Assembly: GCA_032433595.1 (NCBI GenBank)
Contig: JASWJB010000592.1
Location: forward strand, 1 to 13,328
Length of the DNA stretch: 13,328 bases
Source: Conoideocrella luteorostrata
Lineage: Eukaryota > Ascomycota > Sordariomycetes > Hypocreales > Clavicipitaceae
Reading direction: 5' to 3'
Part shown: positions 1 through 7,807 of the stretch, in pieces
Numbering within the stretch: the stretch's first letter is position 1
Layout: every line of letters starts with the position of its first letter
Made by a program: the position numbers and the translations under genes
The notes under the pieces: model-generated
What the model saw: the letters and a program-made list of their open reading frames with translations, nothing else
Database searches by the model: none
Told to the model about the DNA's origin: nothing

Positions 1-18
1 CCCCCCCCCCCCCCCCCC
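1..18. repeat. Poly-C homopolymer run
   Basis: Eighteen consecutive C bases open the window. It is not a telomere repeat, because the usual fungal CCCTAA unit is absent. It may be a real homopolymer or a contig-edge or sequencing artefact; the sequence alone cannot decide. Confidence 0.9.
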
Positions 19-182
19 AATAATACCCGATATACATGCCTCGTTACACAGAGTCATCCCCGTTGACACGTCATATGAGCAGGGCCATTCCTGTGGCCTA
101 TAGGTAGTAATGTTTTGCCGAAGCTGTTCCATTTATTATCCACATCACCATGCCCTGCTATCTATACCTAGGGTCCAGTCTC

Positions 183-945
183 ATGGCTGAACTAGACCCT
201 CGACTTTATACTATCGCGTGGATAGCGCCGCTCGGCCCGAGCGGCCATATATATGCTGGACAACAGGCACGCCGGGCACTTTCCGTTGCAGCGGGGCGAC
301 GACTATGTGTTCCAGGCGGGCGATATCCGCGGGCACAAAGTCGTAATCGCCACGCTGCCGGCGGGCCAAGAATATTGCATGGGCTCGGTTGCCGCATTGG
401 CGAGCCAGGTCATTCCCAACCTCTGGTTTGATTTGCTCGTGGGCGTAGCCGCCGGGCTGCCGAAGCTCTCTGGCCCCTCTCCACGCGACATCCAGCTGGG
501 AGACGTCCTAGTGGCCTTGCCCGAGGGTGATAGCGCTGGCTTGATTGCGTACGACCTAGGAAAAGAGACTGCCAAAGACCACTTTCAGCCTCTACGTGGC
601 GGTCATGCCCTAGCTGTGACCGAAATCGTTGTCAGATCAGCGATCGGTGGCATCTAACTCCATGCGCCTGACGAAGTGCACCTGTTCCTCCCCTTCTACG
701 AGAAAATGAAAGAAAACACATATGCTGTCGGAGCGTTCACCGACTCGGGCTAAGGCGCGGACCTGCTGCACGAGACTGGTAAGTCAGGAGCGACGAAAGT
801 CATCGACGGGGAGCATCGATCGAATGATATGCGCACATGAGTTTGGTACGGCCCCATCGGCTCTGCGGATAAGCTAATGATCATTACGACAATGGAGGCT
901 GACACGATGGATAGAAGCATGGCCGCTGCGAATTATGCACGCTAA
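183..945 (+). pseudogene. Nucleoside-phosphorylase-like (PNP_UDP_1 type) domain, decayed
   Basis: This is the relic of the N-terminal phosphorylase-like domain found in many fungal NLR-like proteins, where it is joined to NACHT/NB-ARC, ankyrin or TPR parts. It starts at ATG 183 with MAELDPRLYTIAWIAPL, then shifts frame at about 227-245 into MLDNRHAGHFPL (253 on). That frame reads LVGVAAGLP, IQLGDVLVALPEGDSAGL and YDLGKETAKDHFQPLRGGH, which are typical of the family. The same frame carries on through three stops, TAA 655-657, TAA 751-753 and TGA 838-840, giving LFLPFYEKMKENTYAVGAFT, GADLLHE, VWYGPIGSADKLM and finally SMAAANYAR, ending at TAA 943-945. Compared with the family as I know it, segments appear to be missing after KLM and near EADTMD. 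Each stop is one C-to-T change from a Gln or Arg codon. It cannot make a full-length protein. The family call is firm; the parent architecture is inferred. Confidence 0.85.
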
Positions 946-994
946 ATTCAGTTGTTATAGAAACTAGTGAGAAACTGTTGATTTGCCTACTAAA

Positions 995-2480
995 CTACGT
1001 TGACTCTGGTCTAATGGATGCGGGTGCACGACAAGGTGAAGCTTTCTCCAACTCTTTTATAGCCTCAGATCGCGGAATCTTCAAGATGGCCATGCCTCCA
1101 CCTTCCCTGATCTTGAATTCAAGCATTACTCTTACGCCCTCTAAGACAAGAAGACAGGATTCGGTCCCTTGCGCTCTAGATGATGGTATTGCCCCAGTTA
1201 ACAATCGGAATAGCCTGCCCCATCATATCGGACAACTGGACGGCCAGTGTTGTCGGACTCGATTGTATAAGTATGGGTGCCGTCCGTCCACTTGCCCAAG
1301 CATGACTTCCATGCACTTCCGGGAGTTGTATTCGATAGTAAGAATGGAATTTCTGTTTTTGGCTCATCGGTTTTGGTGGGTAGGGGCTGTGGCTACTGCT
1401 TAAGATGCGCAATGGCTTGGGCAACCATCCAGACAGCCGTGTCGCCCATGGCGGAGTTCGTCATGATTGCCATGCCGCAGTTGTTTGGAACATCTCTTTC
1501 GCCACCCGATGAGAGGTCCGCGTAGCCTATAAGGATGCACCGGAAACCAGGGTCATTGACGCCGCCGTGCTTAAATGTAATTTTGGTTCTTCCAGGGACA
1601 AACCACGACAGGGCCATTCCAAACTGCACCTCGGTCAGCATCTGCTTCGCCGTGTCCCTCCGTAGAAACCCGTCAGGGCCATCAAGTGACTTCTGTATAG
1701 CTTGAACGACTTTCAACAAATCACTGGGAGTCTTCCAAAGGCTGGCTGCAGCTTGCTCTGGAAGTACCCGGTGACCATCTTCGCAGCGGGTATATCCAGT
1801 GTAGTGCGCATCTGCAACATTTTTCTCAGTCTGCGGAAGGGCCCCAAAGCGAGATCTGGTCATCCCGAGAGGCTCAAGCACTAGCTCTTGTATGATCGAT
1901 GCAAAGTCCTTTCCAGTTACGGTCTCCAGAATAATCTGAAGAACGGTAATGCCTCCGCCGGAGTAGGCAAAAACTTGCCCCGGAAGACTCTCCAGGCGCG
2001 TACGCATTGTGTTGGCCGGGTGTCTGCCTCTGAGAATCTGCCTCGACGGTGGGATAGACGAATCGGCCGCTGTAGAATAGCCAAGGAAATGACCCTGCGA
2101 CAGGCCCGCCGTATGGCTCATGAGCTGCTTGACCGTTATCTTCTCAATCATCGAAATATGGTTATTTGGAGAATCTTCAAGCAAGACGGTGAGATCATCC
2201 TTCATGAGTAGCTCTGCGATTGTGCTGCCAAGCGTAAATCGACCCTCGTCAATGAGACGCATGATGGCGAGTGCCGTGATTGGTTTGGAAATGCTACATG
2301 CTTGGAAAATTGTTTCCGAGTCGTCGCCAACAGTTGTGAAGCATCATGTCGAGACGACATCATCCTCCAGAATTACGATAGAAGTTGTTGGTGTCCAATG
2401 TTAGCGAGACATGCTGCAGCACCGGCGCAATCCGGCTGATCCGCCTGGATCAGCGCCTCAAGTTCGTCTAAGACAGCCAT
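995..2480 (-). pseudogene. Beta-lactamase-fold serine hydrolase with C-terminal domain, decayed
   Basis: This gene belongs to the beta-lactamase/transpeptidase-like (class C, PBP-like) hydrolases. ATG at 2480 starts MAVLDELEALIQADQPDCAG. Near 2398-2403 the frame shifts by one base into HWTPTTSIVILEDDVVST, with a TGA at 2344-2346. A long open stretch follows (about 2343 to 1396). It holds the SxxK motif as SISK (2295-2284), HTAGLS, a Tyr motif in FAYSGGGITVL, and HGG in FKHGGVNDPGF, which takes the place of KTG. After TAG 1393-1395 the same frame stays open for about 58 codons (SAWKSCLGKWTDGTHTY, then GRPVVRYDGAG). A second frameshift at about 1213-1222 then leads to LLTGAIPSSRAQGTESCLLV and a stop at 995-997. 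The tail resembles the C-terminal barrel-like domain that follows the catalytic domain in related fungal proteins (family memory). Ancestral length would be about 495 residues. The catalytic residues survive, but there is no full-length frame. Confidence 0.85.
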
Positions 2481-3153
2481 GGTGTGCAATAGTTATTTTT
2501 TACAGCAGCCAAAAGTTATGCTACTTGGCCTAGGTGGAAACAGCTTTTAAAATACCTGTTTCCCGACCCAGCACTGATACATGTCATCCACGTGTATATA
2601 TGTTTTGCGTCACATGAGCCTGCTGGTAGTTAACCTGGTGCCTAAAGGATAGGTCGGCGCCTAACTATACCCCCACACTTTTTGTGCGCGTCATAGTTTT
2701 ATTCCCCGAAATAGCACGTTTCTTATAAAGTTTTAAAAATATCTTGACTACTTTGTCTGTAAGTTTGTTCAAGATGAAGTGTGATCTGCAAGCTCGCTTA
2801 TGGCGGAAATGATCCCTCTGTAAACACGGCCGGGTATCAACCCGTAAAACCCGATCAAATGCTGCGTTGTGGACTCGCTGGACGACAGGTACAGCACAGT
2901 CGGCTGCTTGAAGCTGCTGTTCTGGCCAGTATGATTCACTAGGCAGCAGTGCCCCGAAATTTGCAAGTTTTGAACCGCGCTGAGGGCAAGGATGTGTAGC
3001 GACCGGTTCTGAGTCTGTTAAGGACTTCTCTGGGGCGTCCGTCAAGGGAGTTCAGGGCGCAACCTAGCACTTGCTCAGCTTGTATCGGTTTCACAATCGC
3101 AAACGTCGTTGACCACACAATTTCTATGCAATCCATCGTCGCACTGGTTTTTA
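2481..3153. other. Unassigned stretch between hydrolase and ankyrin relics
   Basis: This stretch has overlapping minus-strand open frames of 65 to 126 codons (3136-2939, 3045-2665, 2966-2769). None shows a motif I recognise, and they compete over the same bases, so I call no gene. The last 200 bases before the hydrolase ATG (2481-2680) are more AT-rich and could hold its former promoter. Confidence 0.4.
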
Positions 3154-3666
3154 CTACGGTGGAGCTCGACGCTTCACGCCATGTCTTGGACGCCCTCCCT
3201 CTCTAGACCTCCGGGAGTCTTGCGAATTCTTTGCCTCCATAACGGCGCCTGCTTCAAGCAGCAAATTGATGACAGTACGGTGCCTGTTCCTCGCCGCCCA
3301 CGACAGCGGCGTCCATCCGCATTCGCTATCTTTTACTTTGATATCGGCGCCTTTCTTAAGCAGTAGCCTTACGATAAGTTCGCGATTGTTTCCGGCGACC
3401 CGCGAGAGCGGTCTCCGACCGTATTGATCCGTCGCTTCAACGTTGGCGCTATTCTCGTGTAGCAGCCGCACGACAGCCTCGCGACCATACTGGGCGGCCC
3501 ACGACATCGGCGTCCGACCATTTTGATCCTTCGCCTCGACGTCAGCGGCCTTCTCGGGCAGCAGCCGCACAATGAGTCCATGCCTGTCCACGGTGGTACA
3601 AGATACACTCTCATGAGGGGTATTTCCCACGCCTTCGCGTCGTGGGAGCCACCTGGAGGCCAATAC
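3154..3666 (-). pseudogene. Ankyrin-repeat protein fragment
   Basis: The minus-strand frame from about 3666 to the stop at 3154-3156 encodes one partial and three recognisable ankyrin repeats. Consensus pieces include VRLLPEKAADVEAKDQNGRT, PMSWAAQYGREAVVRLLHE, VRLLLKKGADIKVKD and TPLSWAARNRHRTVINLL, followed by a basic tail (SRREGG-like) of about 20 residues. Ankyrin repeats are protein-binding helices. In fungi they often form the C-terminal sensor part of NLR-like proteins. There is no ATG ahead of the first repeat in this frame: an in-frame TAG lies just upstream (near 3670), and the first ATG falls inside a repeat. The fragment has therefore lost its N-terminal part. It lies opposite in strand to the phosphorylase-like relic at 183-945, so the two are not one simple gene. 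Confidence 0.8.
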
Positions 3667-4423
3667 GGCCTCCTACTTCTGACAGACGAAGCCTTGTGTA
3701 CTCTTCACGAAGGATATGGCAGCTAGACTCGATGTGCAGGATTCACAGTGCTTAAAGTCTGCTTAACAAGAAGGTCAATGGGGTACAGCTCGTTGCTGTA
3801 GTCCGAAAGTATATTGTCGTCCGGTATCGTAATGGGTGCAGACTGAGATGCGAAAGATCTTGAAGAGGATAGACTTAATGGACTGGCTACATGAGAAGCC
3901 AGATTTTCCACGCCATCCGTCTTCTTCAGGCCGGATACTATCGTCGTTGTTTGCTGAAGGACGCCATTTTTCACCCCGCAATCACGGCTCGATTCTCTGG
4001 ACCCGTCTAAATTTCTGTTAGGTGTGATCTATGTCGAAGGGAAACTAAGATTGTTCACTTACTCACATAACTCTAGCGAATACCTTCACGTAATGTGGCT
4101 GAATGTGGGCTGCGTGCGGATTGAGAGTTGAGTGAGTCTGTCATGCCAAAAGCCAGGTCTGCTGGGGAAGGCTCTAGAAGGTGGGCCAGTGGGCCTGTCA
4201 TGCAGTTAGGAGGTATGATCTGCACCCTTGTTGGTGAGGGGTGTGGTAGTGGCGAGTTTTAGTGGATACATTCATAGAATTGGTGGCCTCGGTTGCTGTA
4301 ACAAGGGATGCAGCCCAATGTCTCTTCTCCATTCTTCTCCTCATTCCTTTCGGGCTTTCTCGTTTTACTGCGCTTGTCGGCACAAAAGATCCATTTCTAG
4401 CCTTTTCAAAGCAAGGACATATC
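3667..4423. other. Intergenic stretch upstream of the aldo-keto reductase
   Basis: No gene is recognised here. A minus-strand frame of 83 codons (3974-3723) is rich in Ser and ends near LLVKQTLSTVNPAHRV; it may be an exon of the vanished 5' part of the ankyrin gene, but I cannot show this. The motif CTGTCATGC occurs twice (about 4137 and 4194). The last 100 bases before the AKR start are pyrimidine-rich on the plus strand. Confidence 0.4.
4319..4375 (+). promoter_or_regulatory. CT-rich tract, likely core promoter/5' leader of the AKR gene
   Basis: A pyrimidine-rich run (TCTCTTCTCCATTCTTCTCC and following) ends about 50 bases before the proposed start codon at 4424. Such tracts commonly mark transcription start regions in filamentous fungi. 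No TATA box is evident. The placement is inference from position and composition. Confidence 0.35.
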
Positions 4424-5493
4424 ATGCTTCCTCCTACTCAGCCAGTAGCCGTCGTCTTTGGCGGAACAAGAATCGGCAACAGAGAGCTATTTATGCCCGA
4501 CACCCATCTGGAGACATTCTTGACGACTCTAAGTCGACACCACGTTACCAAAATTGACACGGCACAGGCGTACGGAAATTCTGAAACTACACTTGGCAGA
4601 ATCCAAGCGGGCAGTAGATTTACGATTGACACGAAATGGAGTCCTTCTTCATGGACTAAATCCAGCATACCGTGGGCTACGAACGAGCGCATTACACGCT
4701 CCGCTGAGGAAAGTATCAACAATTTAGCCATTGATCAAGTAAGTTGAGACCTCCCCAGCCCTCTATACAAAGTCAATTTTCTTTCTATTATCAAATATCA
4801 TGTTGCCCTATTCCGCACATTCTTCGCTGCTGCTACTAACTAAATCAAAATTTTGTCAATAAGGTTGATATCTTCTATCTTCATAGGCCAGACCCATTGA
4901 CACCTATTTCCGAAACGCTTGCGGCAGTAAATACTATTCACAAGCGTGGTGTTTTCCGCCGATTTGGGCTATCAGGCTTCCCTGCCACTGAGATTGAAGC
5001 CATTTACAATCACTGCGCCGAACACAGCTACCCTCTTCCCGTCGTTTACCAGGGCAGCTACAATCCGTTGGATAGGCACAAAGAAAGTGGCTTACTTTTA
5101 ACTTTGCGTAGACTAGATATATCTTTCTATGCGTACGGTACTTCAGCTGGTGGATTTCTTGGCAAGAGCGTGGCGCAAGCAGAGGAGATGGGCGACAATA
5201 ATGCCATTGTCTCAGCAACCTGTCGGCCATATTTGCACAATTCCAAGTTTTTGAAGACACTGGACCAATGGAACAATATCGCAGAAATAGAAGGTGTGAG
5301 CCCAGCTGAGCTGACATATCGTTGGGTGGCATACCATTCAGCATTACGCTTAGACCACGGCGATGCCTTCATCATTGGTGCTAGTAGTCCTGAACAACTA
5401 GACGAAACTCTCAGTGGAATTGAAAAGGGTCCGCTCAGCGACAATGCATGTGCTTCTATTCATGAAATATGGGAAAAGTTAAAAGAAGAATAA
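4424..5493 (+). CDS. Aldo-keto reductase (AKR7/aflatoxin-aldehyde-reductase-like)
   Basis: This is an NADPH-dependent aldehyde/ketone reductase of the AKR superfamily, probably cytosolic. Exon 1 is 4424-4738. The intron is 4739-4863 (125 nt, donor GTAAGT, CTAAC branch, acceptor AAG), and exon 2 is 4864-5493. The protein is 314 residues, normal for the family. The start gives MLPPTQPVAVVFGGTRIG, placing the first beta-strand where expected. The catalytic tetrad is complete: Asp45 and Tyr50 in KIDTAQAYG, Lys71 in TIDTKWSP, and His112 in VDIFYLHRPDP, just after the splice junction. Later come FGLSGFPATEIEAI, VVYQGSYNPLDR, FYAYGTSAGGFLGK and the cofactor-site region FIIGASSPEQLDETL, all typical of the AKR7 branch. 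No lesion is seen. The same frame stays open upstream to an ATG at 4262, but that part is unlike the family. The 3' end converges on the prolyl-hydroxylase gene 238 bp away. The substrate cannot be told from sequence. Confidence 0.92.
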
Positions 5494-5731
5494 GCTGCCA
5501 TGAAGCATATAACTATTGAATATGGGTATCTACAATCAAGACTTTGAAAGAAAACTAGCATACAGCCACTATATCGAACATCCTCTTATTGATAAAGGAC
5601 AGATTATTATGAAAAGTTCTCCTTGAGTCTATCTGTCTGGAATCCATAAAATAAGTTGAATTATTTACACATAACTCAAGGTAAGGCCTCCATTGCCTTC
5701 TAAATAGAAAAAATTTCTTGCTTATAGTATA

Positions 5732-6653
5732 TCATGTCTCTCCCTGAGACTTTTTCCACTCACTGTCCCAAAACCAAAGATTCAGTCCAATTTTCTCTCC
5801 AGAAAGAACTGGCAAAGCAGCATGGATAACTTTGTCGTGCAACGAGCCATTCGGATACATGTTTTCCCAAAACACTGCGGACCCAGCGACTGGACGAAAC
5901 GTGATGCCGGGGTACGTGCTGTTGCAGTCAAGTATAGAGGAACACCATCTCGGATCCTTGAATTTCTTCACGCGCGAGAAGTTGGTCTCTCCGCCTGTGC
6001 AGTTGTCAGTAAGATAAATCATGAAGGTCGTTACGCGGTTGCCATCATCTACTAGCGGATCCCAGTCATAGTGGTAGTCCAAAAAGCCGCCTTCTTTGTA
6101 CTTCTGTACTCTTGGTGGCTGTAGTTGCGTTGATTTGCGTCGCCATCCTTGAAACTTCCGCGCTCTTCGTTCCACCCGCTTCACTAAGTCGTCTCGCTTA
6201 ACCTCGACGAACTCGGAAAGTCGCCTGGTTTCATCTATAAGGACGTCATCACCTCGATATAGTGGTGATGGCTGAAATTTGCCTTCGCTAATCCATTTCA
6301 AGAGTATCAGCGTGACAAGCCCATACTGCTCTCAACACCACAAAATAGAGAATGCTATTTACCTGAGGTGAAGGAAATGGCTTGCCTCCGAAATAGAGAG
6401 AAAGTTGTTTATATACATAATCAACGGATCCCGCGAAACAATCTGTGATTCATATCCATGATAATGGGTGTTGGTGTAAACACCAATATGCTTGGACATA
6501 ACATCTGGAATGAATTGATATAAACCACTTACGCCGTTCACCTTGGACGTCACGGTAATTCAAAATGGTATAGAACAACCCAGGGACAAAGACTAGGAGT
6601 AGTCCCAAAATGAAAGCAACAAGAAGTTGACTAGTGATAAGTTTCAGCAGCAT
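5732..6653 (-). CDS. Membrane-anchored prolyl 4-hydroxylase-like Fe(II)/2OG dioxygenase
   Basis: This is a P4Hc-type dioxygenase: it couples 2-oxoglutarate decarboxylation to hydroxylation, classically of prolyl residues. Exon 1 is 6653-6542. It encodes an N-terminal signal anchor (residues about 9-30, LLVAFILGLLLVFVPGLFY), so the enzyme is probably a type II protein of the secretory pathway. Exon 2 is 6504-6363. Intron 2 is 6362-6288 (75 nt, GTAAAT...TTAG), and exon 3 is 6287-5732. That model gives 269 residues. Iron ligands are His157 and Asp159 in DYHYDWD and His240 in VIHAALPV; Lys250 in GEKIGLNLW would bind 2OG. Family landmarks SRDPLIMYINNFLS, RKFQGWRR, CTGGETNF and AVFWENMYPNG are present. 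The first intron is uncertain: frame-compatible choices ending at the same CCAG are only 37 nt (6541-6505) or 28 nt. A start at the in-frame ATG near 6498, without the anchor, is also possible. Catalytic core intact; substrate unknown. Confidence 0.88.
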
Positions 6654-6980
6654 TCTTATTTCTCCATAGCGTTACTACTATGTGGGCGGAAATGATCCTC
6701 TATGGTGACAAGGTTGCATTCACGTGAGTTGTGGACTTGGCCAATTTGGTCAGATCAAATAGTATAGTTATACGTAGTGCGATTGTGCCCTTCCAGAGGC
6801 CACAAGGCAGATGCATCAAGAATTGACAGAAGTTTTCCCCGAAGTTTACTTGGCTTTTGTGCCTCACACATTCATTCATAGTTTTGTTTAATTAAAGTGC
6901 GCAGCTGCTCCTCAAGTGGCAAGCAATATACACAACCATTTAATCTCGGCAAGAGAAAGGTTACTACGAAGTACCGGAGG
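6654..6980. other. Intergenic stretch, presumed promoter of the prolyl-hydroxylase-like gene
   Basis: No gene is seen here. The stretch lies directly upstream of the minus-strand dioxygenase start and ends at the left arm of the inverted repeat. No clear TATA box or repeated motif was found. Confidence 0.4.
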
Positions 6981-7084
6981 CCTTTGCGAGAAGCCTTTAC
7001 ATAAGTGTACGGAGCGTTGCTGGGTGTGTGTCAGACCTCAGTATACGTGAGTGTTGGGGGTGTGCCTTTTGGGTCGACAAACTA
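6981..7084 (+). pseudogene. Left arm: truncated second copy of the ADP-ribosyltransferase-like gene
   Basis: Read on the plus strand, 6981-7084 matches the reverse complement of 7421-7520 at most positions, including CGAGAA, GTGTACGGAGCGTTG, TGTGTGTCAGA, ATACGTGAGT and TTTTGGGTCGACAAACTA. It is therefore a second copy of the middle of the neighbouring toxin-like gene, in opposite orientation. It has an in-frame TAA where the other copy has coding sequence (near 7002) and at least one inserted base near 7056, so it is not coding. Similarity stops at 7084, exactly where the other copy stops. Upstream of 6981 the match fades. Confidence 0.8.
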
Positions 7085-7520
7085 CCTAGCCTGCCGGGAA
7101 CATATCCTTACTGCCTAGCTATAATTTACTTAAATTCGCTTCTCTACTGCTTTTTTTTTCCCTTAAATAGGCTGTTATTTTCTGTGCGACTATACTAGCT
7201 ATATCCATATATCGCCCTAGTAGTCTAGCAGCAACCTACTCCACTAGTTTATTTTCAGCCGCAGGTTAAGCTTAGCTAGCAGCTAGTTCTTTTCCTCTGT
7301 ATTGTTAGCAGCTAGCTTTAGCTTCCCCTCTGAACCTAACTCCTTAATAGCTTACCTTTATTATATAGATACTATATTTACTAGAGTTTCTTTAAACTAT
7401 ATTGCTATAGCGCCTCTATCTAGTTTGTCGACCCAAAACGCACACCCAAAACTCACGTATGCTGGAGTCTGACACACACTCAACAACGCTCCGTACACTT
7501 CGTGAAAAGTTCTCGCAGGG
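6981..7520. repeat. Inverted repeat with 336-nt spacer
   Basis: The arms are 6981-7084 and 7421-7520, roughly 85 percent identical by eye with small indels. The inner ends break at the same sequence, GTCGACAAACTA, on both sides. The spacer 7085-7420 is AT-rich and carries several AGCTAG / TAGCAGCTAG words and a T-run. Neither inner end shows a terminal repeat or target duplication that would make this an ordinary transposon. Confidence 0.85.
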
Positions 7521-7807
7521 ACCTTCTGTAATCCAACATCACCTTCAGTCCGTGGCACAAATCCGCCTGCGGCTTTTATTTGTTCTGGGGACTTTAAAGA
7601 ACCGCGATAAACAATTTTAGGGAGCGCTTGTTGTCGCTTTTGTATAGACTGAGCATTCTCTTCAAGCGGTAATTGAAGTGATTTGCTGCCACTATATTTT
7701 AGAGATGGCTGCGATAGGTCGTAACTCTCTGTTGAATTACTTGGCCATGCAAGCAGATATAAAAGAGTAATTCGGAGTAGAAACAGCGAACACTTGGTAT
7801 TCTTCAT
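7397..7807 (-). pseudogene. Secreted ADP-ribosyltransferase (heat-labile enterotoxin A-chain-like), 3'-truncated
   Basis: The 136-codon frame begins at ATG 7807 with a clear signal peptide (residues about 1-25; hydrophobic core LFLLRITLLYLLAW). A short pro-like segment follows, with a Lys-Arg site at 57-58 that suits Kex2 processing. After it comes the start of an R-S-E-class ADP-ribosyltransferase domain: VYRG at 66-69, where Arg68 would be the NAD-contacting arginine, and SPEQIKAAGGFVPR. Further on, AYVSF (116-120) sits where the family has its YVSTS-type strand. The second half of the domain, including the catalytic glutamates, is missing. After residue about 129 the frame runs into the spacer of the inverted repeat and stops at 7397-7399. 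As it stands the product would lack catalysis, so I treat it as a truncated relic. Similar genes are multicopy in insect-pathogenic Hypocreales. Confidence 0.75.

Noticed and set aside
1..18. Poly-C run as a telomere end
   Set aside because: Pure C without the TTAGGG/CCCTAA unit, and no subtelomeric tandem structure follows.
978..1403. Plus-strand 141-codon frame
   Set aside because: It is the antisense shadow of the hydrolase tail domain, which has clear family-like sequence on the minus strand.
2665..3045. Minus-strand 126-codon frame
   Set aside because: Overlapping frames of similar length compete here, composition is unremarkable, and I recognise no domain.
4897..5493. Start of the AKR at the Met in exon 2
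   Set aside because: It would drop the catalytic Asp, Tyr, Lys and His; the spliced model restores all four with a canonical donor and branch site.
6981..7520. Inverted repeat as a MITE or transposon with terminal repeats
   Set aside because: The arms are protein-coding sequence of the toxin-like gene, not element termini, and I see no target-site duplication.
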